From assembly GCF_004124325.1 (NCBI RefSeq), contig NZ_QBDT01000001.1, positions 1,116,001-1,180,000 on the forward strand: a stretch of DNA of 64,000 nt, read 5' to 3'. The stretch comes from Streptomyces sp. L2. Its GTDB lineage: Bacteria > Actinomycetota > Actinomycetes > Streptomycetales > Streptomycetaceae. Positions 7,421-15,777 of this stretch are shown piece after piece. Each line of letters starts with the position of its first letter. Positions within the stretch are counted from its first letter, which is position 1. The notes beneath the pieces were generated by a model. It was not told the origin of the DNA, ran no database searches, and worked only from the letters and a program-made list of their open reading frames with translations. Position numbers and translations under genes: made by a program.

Positions 7421-8689
7421 TCAGCCGCCCCACGGCAGTGTGCCCCGCACCCGGAAGCCGCCGTCCGGTGTCGGTCCGTGGTCGAGCCGGCCGCCGGCCA
7501 GGGTGGCCCGTTCGGTGAGGCCGATCAGCCCCTGACCGGAGCCGGGGACGTGCGGTACGTCGGCCTCGGGAGCGGGGTTGGCGACCGTGATCGTCAGGGC
7601 GTCGCCGGGGGTGCCGGTGACGGTGAGGGCGACCTCGGTGCCGGGGGCGTGTTTGCGGGCGTTGGTCAGGGCCTCCTGGGCGATGCGGTAGGCCGTGCGT
7701 CCGAGGGAGGCGGGGACCGCCCCGGGGTCGGGCACGCGCAGGTCAAGGGTCACCTTCATGCCCGCATCCCGGCACTCGGCGACCAGCCCGTCCAGCCCGG
7801 CCAGCGTCGGCTGCGGGCGGCCGCCGGCCGCGTCGTCGGACTCGCCGGCCCGGAGGACGCCGATGATCTCCCGCAGGTCCTGGAGCGCCTCGTGGGCGCT
7901 CTCCCGGATGACGCCGGCCGCCCGGGCGATCTCCTCGCGGGGCGCGTCCGGACGGAACTCCAGGGCGCCCGCGTGCACGCTCAGCAGGGTGAGCCGGTGG
8001 GCGAGGACGTCGTGCATCTCACGGGCGATGTCCTCGCGGGCCAGCCGCTGCGCCTGCTCCGCCCGCAGCCGCGCCTCCGTCTCGGCACGCCGGGCCCGGT
8101 CGCGGAGGCTGAGCATGAGCTGCCGCTTGGAGCGTACGAACATGCCCCAGCCGACGACGGACACGGTCAGCAGCAGGGCGAACGCGACCGCGCCCGCGTA
8201 CGACAGGTCCGGTTCTGGACGCAGCCAGTAGAACAGCGGCACGAGGAGCAGCTGGGCGCCGGCGATCCAGCCGACGTACCTCAGCGGCCGGTGCACGGCG
8301 ACGGTGAACAGGGCGACCAGGCAGACACCGCCCGCGGTGTCGGAGGCGAAGCCGACCGGGATCATCGCGACGGCGAGTCCGACGGGCCAGCGGCGGCGCA
8401 GCCAGACGGCCTGGCAGGACAGCGCGCCCAGGGTCAGGTCGAGGACCACCAGGGGGCCGGGCAGGCCGGGCGTGTCGAGGACGGACTGGACGGACACCGC
8501 GAACAGCGCCCAGACCAGCAGGTAGCAGCACACGTCGACGATCCAGTCGCGGGCGGTGCGCCGGGGGCGGCGGCCGGCCGTGCCGGTGCCGGGTCCGGCG
8601 TCGAGTTCGTGCAGGACGGCGGACGGGAACATCCAGCGCCGGACGGGCTCGGCGTAGCCCGTGGCCTGCTGCGGCGTGTCACCTCTCAC
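7421..8689 (-). CDS. Two-component sensor histidine kinase (HisKA_3/NarX type)
   Basis: A membrane sensor kinase of 422 residues. Five or six hydrophobic segments fill about residues 50-185. A dimerisation helix carries the phospho-acceptor His226 in AREMHDVLAHRL, and an HATPase domain (about 325-420) shows EALTNARKHAPG (N box) and SGQGLIGLTERA (G box). Very little lies outside the membrane, so it probably senses a membrane signal. Its natural partner is the NarL-type regulator at 4055-4744. Confidence 0.92.
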   Translation of the reverse strand: MRGDTPQQATGYAEPVRRWMFPSAVLHELDAGPGTGTAGRRPRRTARDWIVDVCCYLLVWALFAVSVQSVLDTPGLPGPLVVLDLTLGALSCQAVWLRRRWPVGLAVAMIPVGFASDTAGGVCLVALFTVAVHRPLRYVGWIAGAQLLLVPLFYWLRPEPDLSYAGAVAFALLLTVSVVGWGMFVRSKRQLMLSLRDRARRAETEARLRAEQAQRLAREDIAREMHDVLAHRLTLLSVHAGALEFRPDAPREEIARAAGVIRESAHEALQDLREIIGVLRAGESDDAAGGRPQPTLAGLDGLVAECRDAGMKVTLDLRVPDPGAVPASLGRTAYRIAQEALTNARKHAPGTEVALTVTGTPGDALTITVANPAPEADVPHVPGSGQGLIGLTERATLAGGRLDHGPTPDGGFRVRGTLPWGG

Positions 8690-8864
8690 AGCCGACCAAT
8701 CTAGGGACCAAAACGGTGTCCGGCTGCTCAGGGCGCGTCATCGTCGACCAAAGTCGGTCCGCGAGGGACTTTCGATGGTCCCGTATCGGCGAAGGCCGTA
8801 CCGGCGCGGGACACGACCCGCCCCGCGGCCGGGGGTGGGGGGAGGCCGCGGGGCGGGGGCCGGC

Positions 8865-9260
8865 TCAGCAGCCGAAGTCGATGCGGGCGAACGTGTCGTA
8901 GTGGTCGGCGGTGTAGTAGTCCTCCTGGTGTTCCTCACCGGTGACGACGCGCCGGGCGCCGCGCGTGGGCGAGCCCGGGGTGATCACCGTGTACTCGTGG
9001 TAGTAGCCGGACGACTGCGACGGCAGGACGCCCTCCCGGTTCTGGAAGACGGTCCCGTCCTGGGAGTAGGGGAAGGGGCCGCCCCGGTCGATGAGGTCCA
9101 GGGTGTCGTGGGCCTGCGTGGGCAGGACGCCATAGCAGACGCTGCCGACGGACGCGGCCGCGGCGTCCGCGGCCGGGGCGGTGACGGCGCCGCCGACGAG
9201 GAGGGCGGACAGCAGCGCGGCCGAGGCGCCGGCGCGGGTGATGTGTGGGGGGAATCTCAT
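8865..9260 (-). CDS. Secreted guanyl-specific ribonuclease, RNase Sa/barnase superfamily
   Basis: A secreted endoribonuclease of 131 residues with a signal peptide ending near residue 34 (ADAAAA). The mature part closely follows streptomycete RNase Sa: GPFPYSQDGTVFQNRE, then YYHEYTVITPG. Numbering with an offset of 35 puts the known catalytic residues at Glu89, Arg104 and His120, and the disulfide at Cys42 and Cys131, so all key residues are present. Such enzymes cleave RNA after guanosine. A barstar-type inhibitor gene lies 4.1 kb away inside the neighbouring insertion element. Whether it inhibits this enzyme is untested. Confidence 0.95.
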   Translation of the reverse strand: MRFPPHITRAGASAALLSALLVGGAVTAPAADAAAASVGSVCYGVLPTQAHDTLDLIDRGGPFPYSQDGTVFQNREGVLPSQSSGYYHEYTVITPGSPTRGARRVVTGEEHQEDYYTADHYDTFARIDFGC

Positions 9261-9340
9261 GACCTCATGATGACGCGCGTAGACGTGGGCACGTCAATGA
9301 GAGGTGTGAAGAGCTTCCTGGCAAGTCCCGTGAAGCTTCC

Positions 9341-9404
9341 GCGACTTCACCCGCCATCTCGGCGACTTCACCCGCCGTTTCCGCGACTTCACCCGCCGCT
9401 TAAG
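9341..9404. repeat. Three copies of a 21-bp tandem repeat
   Basis: Units beginning GCGACTTCACCCGCC start at 9341, 9362 and 9383, with small differences at the unit ends. They lie between the RNase gene promoter and the stop codon of the broken transporter gene. Confidence 0.8.
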
Positions 9405-9588
9405 CGACCCACCCCGCCGTCCGGCGTCCCCACGCGGTTCCCGCCAGCACCAGCGCCCCGCCCGCGAGACCCGTCGCGCCGAGCCGGTCGCCGCCGAGGG
9501 CGAGTCCGGCCGCGGCGGCCCACAGGGGCTCGGTGCCGAGCAGCAGGCCGACCCGGGACGGCGAGGTCCGGCGGACCGCCCACATCTG
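9400..9588 (-). pseudogene. C-terminal fragment of a DMT/EamA-family transporter
   Basis: These 62 codons plus stop encode QMWAVRRTSPSRVGLLLGTE and the last two membrane helices of an EamA-type drug/metabolite transporter, ending in TAA at 9400. The fragment has no start of its own. It is the missing tail of the N-terminal fragment at 14261-14986. Joined in frame they give a 304-residue protein, the usual family length. The insertion between them separated the two parts. Confidence 0.85.
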
Positions 9589-9656
9589 CTGTGTTAACTG
9601 CACCTTGTTTGGCTCGTTGGACGGGGCGATGCACTTCCTCTCCCAAGGAGCCTCAC

Positions 9657-10859
9657 TTGCCCCAGGATCTTCACGGCGAGTTGATCGAAGGACGAGCCGA
9701 TGTACCCCGCATCGGCTCAGTGATCGAACTCCCCACCGTCCATCCGCCGTACGGCGTCGTTGATGCATCCGGCGAGGTGGTCGAGCCGGTGATGTCATAC
9801 CTGCGGGAGCTTGCTCTCGATGACAACCGCCCTCTGACCAGCCGCAGTTATGCCTACGACCTGCTTCGCTGGTTCCGGGTGCTGTGGCTTCTCGAAGTGG
9901 CATGGGACCGGGCCACCCAGGCCGAGGCTTCCGCGATGGTCGGCTGGCTACGCGTTGCGGCCAATCCTCAACGCCGCCGGAGCAATCCGGCCACGCCCCC
10001 ACCGGGTTCGGTGAACCCTCGGACGGGCAAGCAGTACCTCAGGGCTGGATACGCGCCGTCCACCATCAACCACGCGCTCACCGTGGTCAGCAGTTTCTAC
10101 GCGTTCCACCGGCACTACAACCGTGGCCCGCTGGTCAACCCGGTTCCGGGGTCGCTGGCCCGCAGGAGGGCTCTGGCCCATGGCAACCCGATGGAGCCGG
10201 TCCCGGCGTTCCGCCGCGCCCGACTGCGGCAGCGGGTTCCGCAGACCGATCCGCGGGCGATTCCCGATGCGATGTGGGACGAGTTCTTCGAGGCCATGAC
10301 ACATGACCGGGACCGGGCTGCCGTCCTGCTCTACGTCTCCAGCGGCTCTCGGGCCAGTGAGCTGCTGGGAGTGACGCCGGGAGACATCGACTGGCCGCGG
10401 CAGACGATCTACGTGGTGTCCAAGGGGATGACGGAACGCGAGCCTGTGCCAGCCAGTCCGCAGGCGCTGGCCGTGCTCGCCGCCTACCTGGACGAGGTGG
10501 GCCTGCCGCCCGACCACGAGCCGGTGCTGCGGACCCGCCGGGGCCCGGACAAGCCGCTGAGCTACTGGGCGATGCGCCGCATCGTCCAGCGCGCCAACGA
10601 CAAGCTCTCCACCAACTGGACTCTCCACGACCTGCGTCACACGGCCGCGAAGCGCATGGCCAACGACCCCAGCCTCACTCTCGCCGAGGTACGGGCGATC
10701 ATGCGGCACTCCGACCTGGCCACCACCGGCCGCTACCTCAACTCTCGGGTCGAGGACCTCTTCGATGCCCTGCAGCAGCACTACAACCGGCCCCGTGTCG
10801 AGCGGAGCTTCGCGCCCGGCTACGACCCCGACGACTTCAAGGCGGTGTTCGGTGGTTAA
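9657..10859 (+). CDS. Tyrosine recombinase 1 of the element (TnpA-like)
   Basis: A site-specific recombinase of 400 residues. It probably starts at TTG 9657, because a perfect AAGGAG (9645-9650) sits 6 nt upstream and no ATG or GTG fits. An N-terminal SAM-like core-binding domain covers about 40-180 and the catalytic domain about 200-375. The catalytic set is visible: Arg232 in SSGSRASELLG, Lys256 in VSKG, His324 and Arg327 in LHDLRHTA, His351 in MRHS, and the nucleophile Tyr360 in TTGRYL. Its stop overlaps the start of the second recombinase, so the two are co-translated. Confidence 0.92.
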   Translation: MPQDLHGELIEGRADVPRIGSVIELPTVHPPYGVVDASGEVVEPVMSYLRELALDDNRPLTSRSYAYDLLRWFRVLWLLEVAWDRATQAEASAMVGWLRVAANPQRRRSNPATPPPGSVNPRTGKQYLRAGYAPSTINHALTVVSSFYAFHRHYNRGPLVNPVPGSLARRRALAHGNPMEPVPAFRRARLRQRVPQTDPRAIPDAMWDEFFEAMTHDRDRAAVLLYVSSGSRASELLGVTPGDIDWPRQTIYVVSKGMTEREPVPASPQALAVLAAYLDEVGLPPDHEPVLRTRRGPDKPLSYWAMRRIVQRANDKLSTNWTLHDLRHTAAKRMANDPSLTLAEVRAIMRHSDLATTGRYLNSRVEDLFDALQQHYNRPRVERSFAPGYDPDDFKAVFGG

Positions 10860-13329
10860 CCGAGGAACCCTCTCCGACACCTACACCAGCCGCAACCGAC
10901 GCACCATCGTGCGCGAGGCCGAGGCTCCGCATCCGACCCGGTTCGCCAGCGCCCACCTCAAAGCCGCCCCGGCACCCAGGCCCGAGAACCCGCCGGCCCC
11001 GCTCGGCGACCTGTCCAAGGCCCCGATCAACGAGCTCTGCCGGCTCTCCTCAGAGACCTTGAACGGCAGAACCCGCTCCCTGGGCGAGAAGCGCCGACGC
11101 GGCATCCGCCTACTCTTCGGCCACTTGGAGACGCTGCCCGGCACCACTTGGCAGGAACGCTGGGAAGCCAGCGGCTTCAACGACGAACAGACCCCCTCGG
11201 TCAACATCCTCGGGCGCCCTGACGGCCGCGACCGCAGCGACCTGATCTCGGCCGTGAAGTGGGCGTTCTGCGCCCGCGTGATCCAGCCCTCATTGTCCGG
11301 CTTCCGTGCGAACAAGTTCGTCGAGTACGGAGAAGCCTTCCGTGAGCTGCAGAACGACCCCCAACTTGATGCCTACTTCGCCGCTGTGGATGCCGAGCCC
11401 CGGCTCGACCCCCGGCACCGTATCCGGGCCAAGTTCGACCTGACCTGCGCGTTGACGACACAGGGCATCGCCATAGAGCACCTGACGCCATCGGCCCTGC
11501 TGCACTACTCGCTGGAGAACCGCCGCCTCGGGTTGACCTACGGGGCGAACAACACGACCAACAAGAAGACGCGGTTCGCGGCTCTTGGGACGTGGGAGAT
11601 CCTCCACAAGATGGGCCACTTCCCGCCAGGGACTGCTCCGACTCTGCGGACGTTCATCTACAACGGTCAGTACACCGTCGAGGAGCTTGTCGACCGCTAC
11701 GGCATCCAGCACCAGGGCGTCCGGCAGCTGTTGATCGACTACCTCACCCGTCGACGGGCGGACACCGACTACATCACCGCGGATGGGCTGGCCCGCAACC
11801 TGGCCGGGCTCTTCTGGGCCAAGATCGAGGAGATCAATCCCGACCAGGCGGACCTCGCACTCAGCCAGCACGTCTACGACCAGTGGCGGGCCGACCTGCA
11901 GTACTGGACCAGAGACAAGACGAAGATCCGCAAGGACGTGGCGTCCATCCTCCTCGCGGTCCGCGGGCTCTACGTCGACCTGCACAGCTGGGCCGTCGAG
12001 GAGCCCGAGCGGTGGGGCCCGTGGGTGGCCCCGTGCCCGATCCTGCCCCGGGACTTCACCGGGTTCGGCAAGCGCCGCCGTGAGATCAACCGGCGCATGG
12101 CCGACCGCACCCGGACCCGTCAGCCCCTCCTGCCCGTCCTGGTCCAGCACCTTGAGGCACGGCACGAGCGGCTTGCCGGCCTGCTCGACGCCGGCAGCCA
12201 GGTCCCTCTGGGAGACGAGTTCGTGCACGCCGGACGGCACTACCGGCGCTCTCACTCCAGAGAAGACCAACGCCGGGCCAAGGTCGGTCTGAGCCTGACC
12301 GTCCGGGTCGTCGACACCGCCACCAGCGAGCTCGTCAACGTGTCACTCGCCGAGGATGCGGCCTTCTGGGAGTGGGCCGCGGTCGAGGTGCTTCGGCACA
12401 GCGGTATCAGGATCGAGGAGCTCAGCGAACTCACCCACCTGAGCATCCGCCAGTATCAGCGTCCCAACGGGGAGGTGATCGCCCTCCTGGTCGTCGCCCC
12501 GTCCAAGAGCGAGCGCGAGCGCGTCATCCCCATGTCAGCCGACCTCTTCCACTCCGTCGCCCAGGTCGTCCGCCGCCACACCCGCGACGGACTGGCCATC
12601 CCGCTCGTCTCCCGCTACGACAGTCACGAAAAGACCTGGTCAGAACCGATGCCGTTCCTCTTCCAACGGCAGAACGGCACCGTCCGCGGCGTCCTCGCCC
12701 CCGGCACCGTCCTCAACATGCTCGCCCGCACCTGCGAAGAGATCGGCCGCACCAACGAGGCTTTCGCCGGAACGAAGTTCACGCCCCACGACTTCCGCAG
12801 ACTCTTCGCGACCGAAATCGTCAACGGGGGGCTGCCCATCCACATTGGTGCCGCCCTGCTCGGACACCTGAATCTCCAGACAACTCAGGGTTACGTCGCC
12901 GTCTTCGCCGAGGACATCGTCCGCCACTACCAGGAGTTCCTCAACCATCGCCGGTCCCTGCGGTCGCAGGGCGAGTACAGCGAGGTGACTCCGGAGGAGT
13001 GGGCTGAGTTCGAGGATCACTTCGACAAGCGCAAGGTCGAGCTGGGCAACTGTGCTCGCCCCTACGGCACCCCCTGCCAGCACGAACACGCCTGCATCCG
13101 CTGCCCGATGCTCCAGGTCAATCCCAAGATGCTGTCCCGACTCACGGAGCTCGAAAAGGATCTTCTTGCCCGCCGGAAACGTGCCGAGGAAGAGCAGTGG
13201 CTGGGCGAGATCGACGGCATCGACATGACGCTGACGTTCCTGCGCGCCAAGCAAGCTGAAGCAGCCCGCCTCACGCGCAGGCCAGCCGTCGACCTCGGCC
13301 TGCCCCGACCCCGTTCCGAAGGAGACTGA
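10852..13329 (+). CDS. Tyrosine recombinase 2 of the element (TnpB-like, long)
   Basis: A large recombinase-like protein of 825 residues from GTG 10852, overlapping the first recombinase by 8 nt. The first 500 residues have no domain I recognise. The C-terminal catalytic domain has Arg520 (HSGIRIEEL), Lys in APSKSERE, His646 and Arg649 (PHDFRRLFA), His672 (LLGHLN) and the nucleophile Tyr681 (TQGYVAVF). After it, a Cys/His cluster (C734, C742, H744, H746, C748, C751) looks like a zinc site. Length, order and the Cys-rich tail recall TnpB of Tn554. All catalytic residues are intact, so it may be active. Confidence 0.88.
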   Translation: MVNRGTLSDTYTSRNRRTIVREAEAPHPTRFASAHLKAAPAPRPENPPAPLGDLSKAPINELCRLSSETLNGRTRSLGEKRRRGIRLLFGHLETLPGTTWQERWEASGFNDEQTPSVNILGRPDGRDRSDLISAVKWAFCARVIQPSLSGFRANKFVEYGEAFRELQNDPQLDAYFAAVDAEPRLDPRHRIRAKFDLTCALTTQGIAIEHLTPSALLHYSLENRRLGLTYGANNTTNKKTRFAALGTWEILHKMGHFPPGTAPTLRTFIYNGQYTVEELVDRYGIQHQGVRQLLIDYLTRRRADTDYITADGLARNLAGLFWAKIEEINPDQADLALSQHVYDQWRADLQYWTRDKTKIRKDVASILLAVRGLYVDLHSWAVEEPERWGPWVAPCPILPRDFTGFGKRRREINRRMADRTRTRQPLLPVLVQHLEARHERLAGLLDAGSQVPLGDEFVHAGRHYRRSHSREDQRRAKVGLSLTVRVVDTATSELVNVSLAEDAAFWEWAAVEVLRHSGIRIEELSELTHLSIRQYQRPNGEVIALLVVAPSKSERERVIPMSADLFHSVAQVVRRHTRDGLAIPLVSRYDSHEKTWSEPMPFLFQRQNGTVRGVLAPGTVLNMLARTCEEIGRTNEAFAGTKFTPHDFRRLFATEIVNGGLPIHIGAALLGHLNLQTTQGYVAVFAEDIVRHYQEFLNHRRSLRSQGEYSEVTPEEWAEFEDHFDKRKVELGNCARPYGTPCQHEHACIRCPMLQVNPKMLSRLTELEKDLLARRKRAEEEQWLGEIDGIDMTLTFLRAKQAEAARLTRRPAVDLGLPRPRSEGD

Positions 13330-13347
13330 AACTCCCCATCACGCGTG

Positions 13348-13373
13348 GTGACTGGCCTTCCAAGGCCACCAGT
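13348..13373. terminator. Hairpin between convergent recombinase and barstar genes
   Basis: TGGCCTTCCAAGGCCA (13353-13368) is a perfect 7-bp stem with a CC turn, placed between two converging genes. It could end transcription in both directions. Confidence 0.6.
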
Positions 13374-13388
13374 TGAAGCGACAAGCAA

Positions 13389-14219
13389 TCACTGCAGGAT
13401 GACTTGAATGCCCTGCTCCTGGAAGATCTCCAGGAGCAGGTCGAACAGCGTTGCCTCGCCTTCGCCGGTGGCCCTGTTTTCCGCCAGCCGTGCCCTGGCC
13501 ACGGCCGAGTGCTGCCACTGCAGGGTGAACGGTGAGGTGGCCCCCCAGCCGCCTCTCAAGCAGTCGACGAGAGCATCAAGATTCCATCCGAAGTATCCGC
13601 CGGGTCCATTGATGGCTTCACCGAGCGCGCAGTAGAAGCTGTCCACATCGACGCAGTGTCGGCCGTCCAGGGTGAACACCTGACCTGCGGGAGCGTCGAG
13701 CTTCCCGCGACGCTGGTACTCCCGCGACCAGAGCGCGACCGACAACCAGGAGTGCCTATCCACGGGATCGAGAACATGCCACATGCCCGTACGGTTCAGG
13801 TGCCCCGTGCGGATCAGGTCCCACATCTCCCCTGCTCCAGGCAGGGCTTCATCACACCAGAGAGTCACCGTGACGTCTAGGAAGCCGGCTCCGCGGACGG
13901 CGGGCCGGACGTCAACGACAGTGACGTCGTTAACGAAGTAGGACCCCATGGTGGCGCCCTCGGCGTCGAGGATGTCGATCCAGGCATTCCCCGCCAGGGC
14001 GCGACGACTGCCGACGCGATCCAGGCTCTTCAGCAGGCCGCCCTGCGGGACGCATCCCACGAGGCGCACTCGACGTGCTCCCTCTTCCTCACGAAGAGGC
14101 GTGAACAACCCCTCGGCCTCGTGAGAAAAGCCCCAGAAGTCGGCGTCGTCCTCGTCTGGGGTCAGAGCGTACTTCTGCCCCTCGCTGCCCCGGCCTGGTG
14201 CTCGCATCACTCTCACCAT
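13389..14219 (-). CDS. Barstar-domain protein (RNase inhibitor-like), cargo of the element
   Basis: A protein of 276 residues from ATG 14219, or 272 from ATG 14207. The last 96 residues (about 181-276) match the barstar fold: VFTLDGRHCVDVDSFYCALG, then YFGWNLDALVDCLRGGWG, ending GIQVILQ. The LDALxDCL helix keeps the Asp equivalent to barstar Asp39, which contacts the barnase active site, and an acidic residue sits in the late helix (LLLEIFQE). The first 180 residues are an extension of unknown function with several Trp and Asp residues. It may neutralise a barnase-superfamily RNase. One such gene lies just outside the element. Confidence 0.85.
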   Translation of the reverse strand: MVRVMRAPGRGSEGQKYALTPDEDDADFWGFSHEAEGLFTPLREEEGARRVRLVGCVPQGGLLKSLDRVGSRRALAGNAWIDILDAEGATMGSYFVNDVTVVDVRPAVRGAGFLDVTVTLWCDEALPGAGEMWDLIRTGHLNRTGMWHVLDPVDRHSWLSVALWSREYQRRGKLDAPAGQVFTLDGRHCVDVDSFYCALGEAINGPGGYFGWNLDALVDCLRGGWGATSPFTLQWQHSAVARARLAENRATGEGEATLFDLLLEIFQEQGIQVILQ

Positions 14220-14260
14220 GAGAGCGCTGATCCTACTCGTGAGGGTGAAGTGCAGAGAAG

Positions 14261-14986
14261 CACGAAGAACGCGAACAGCGTGCACAGCGCGGCCAGGAAC
14301 AGCAGTCCGGCCCACTCCCCCGCGCCGAAGCCGGCCGCCGTCGCCCACGGCGAGGTTCCCCAGCCGGCCGACAGGGCCGCGAAGACGGCGACGGCGGTGC
14401 CGAGCTGCACCGTGGTGAGCGGCAGCGCGCCCGCACCCCGCACGGACCGCAGCCGGGACATCGTGAGGACGTGCAGGGTGCGGGCGAGTGCGGCGAGCAG
14501 CATGAGGAGGTCGCCGGGGCCGGGGCGGGTGAAGCCGCCGTTCTGGGTGAGCAGGGCCACGCCGAGCACCGACAGGGCGGCCGCGCCGAGGAAGGCCGGG
14601 GTGGGCCGGGCCCGGGTGACCGCGGACTCGGCGAGCGGGGTGAAGATCATGGTGAGGCTGATGATCAGGCCCGCGTTGGTCGCCGAGGTGTGCACCACCC
14701 CGTAGGTCTCCAGCAGGAAGATACCGCTGAGGATCAGCCCGAGCAGGGCCGCGCCGCGCCACTGCGCCGCCGTCAGCGCGCGCAGGGCCCGGTGCCCGGC
14801 GACGGCGAGGACGGGCAGGACGAGCGCGAAGCGCAGCACCAGGACGGCGAGCACCGTGCGGGTGGTGGTGATGTCCTTCGCGGCGAGATAGCTGGCGCCC
14901 CAGCACACGGCGACGAGCAGGAGGGACAGGTCGGTGTGCCAGGCACGCGCGGGCCTGAGCGTGCCGGGTACGGCGATCGACGTCAT
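14261..14986 (-). pseudogene. N-terminal fragment of a DMT/EamA-family transporter
   Basis: This fragment has 242 codons from ATG 14986 and about eight predicted membrane helices (SLLLVAVCWGASYLAAKD onward). It reads up to LCTLFAFFV, where the insertion element interrupts it. The frame then runs into element sequence and stops at 14213. The 62-residue C-terminal remainder lies at 9400-9588. The truncated product lacks the last two helices and is unlikely to work. Confidence 0.88.
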
Positions 14987-15076
14987 GGGGGCGGCTCTCC
15001 GGGTCTGCGTGCGGGGTGCGCAGACGTCGGCGGCTCGCGCGGGGACGATCACCGTACCCGTGGCGGTGATCTCCGG

Positions 15077-15703
15077 CTAGGCGTTTTCGGGGAGGTCGTA
15101 GGAGCCGTACTCGGGGGCGCCCGCCAGGTCGTACGACTGGATGGAGATGCCGGAGCGGGTGATACGGCCGCCGGTGTGGCGGAAGCGGGTGGGGAGCGCG
15201 CCGTCCGTGAACAGGCGGCGGCCGGCGCCGAGGACGACGGGGAACGTCGCCAGGTGCAGGGTGTCGAGGAGCCGCAGGTCGACCAGGGAGCGGACCAGGG
15301 CGCCGCTGCCGTGGACCTGGAGTTCGCCGTCGGTGCGCTCCTTGAGGGCGGCGACCTCCTTGGCGAGGTCGCCGCCGACCACGGTGGTGCCGGACCACTC
15401 GGGCGCGGTCAGAGTGGAGGAGACGACGTACTTCGGCAGCGCGTTGAGCTTGGCGGCGATCGGGTCGGCCGGGTCGGTCATCCTCGGCCAGTAGGAGGCG
15501 AAGATGTCGTACGTGCGGCGGCCGAGGAGGAAGGCGCCCACCTGGCCGAAGACCTCGGTGACGAAGGCGCCGAAGTCCTCGTCGCCGTAGGTGAAGCTCC
15601 AGCCGCCCTGGTCGAAGCCGCCGCTGGTGTCCTCCTGGGGGCCGCCGGGCGCCTGGTAGACGCCGTCGAGGGTGACGAAGATGGTGGAGACGAGCTTGCC
15701 CAT
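15077..15703 (-). CDS. Dihydrofolate reductase family protein (RibD C-terminal domain)
   Basis: A cytoplasmic protein of 208 residues with a DHFR-like Rossmann fold as in the RibD C-terminal domain. It begins KLVSTIFVTLDGVYQAPGGP and shows FLLGRRTYDIFASYWP and ELQVHGSGALVRSLVD, the usual nucleotide-binding motifs. Members reduce small heterocycles or have no known substrate. It stands alone, and I see no riboflavin genes nearby. Confidence 0.87.
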   Translation of the reverse strand: MGKLVSTIFVTLDGVYQAPGGPQEDTSGGFDQGGWSFTYGDEDFGAFVTEVFGQVGAFLLGRRTYDIFASYWPRMTDPADPIAAKLNALPKYVVSSTLTAPEWSGTTVVGGDLAKEVAALKERTDGELQVHGSGALVRSLVDLRLLDTLHLATFPVVLGAGRRLFTDGALPTRFRHTGGRITRSGISIQSYDLAGAPEYGSYDLPENA

Positions 15704-15777
15704 GGCGGGTGCCTTCTTCCGGGTGCGGGGTCCGTTGTCATCAGCTCAGACCCCGCCCGGCCCCGCAACTCATCGGT

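Larger units (their letters stand above)
9589..14260. mobile_element. Tn554-like tandem tyrosine-recombinase element with barstar cargo
   Basis: About 4.67 kb lie between the two halves of one transporter gene, so this is an insertion. It contains two overlapping tyrosine recombinases on the + strand and one oppositely directed barstar-domain gene. The pair of a short and a long recombinase in overlapping order resembles tnpA-tnpB of Tn554. No tnpC homologue is seen. The ends lack a clear inverted repeat; both contain TGCAC within 16 bp of the break. The boundaries follow from restoring the reading frame FFV/QMW and may be off by a few bases. Confidence 0.75.

Noticed and set aside
9589..14260. 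Classic insertion sequence with inverted ends and target duplication
   Set aside because: No DDE or HUH transposase, no clear terminal inverted repeat and no target duplication could be seen. The enzymes are tyrosine recombinases.
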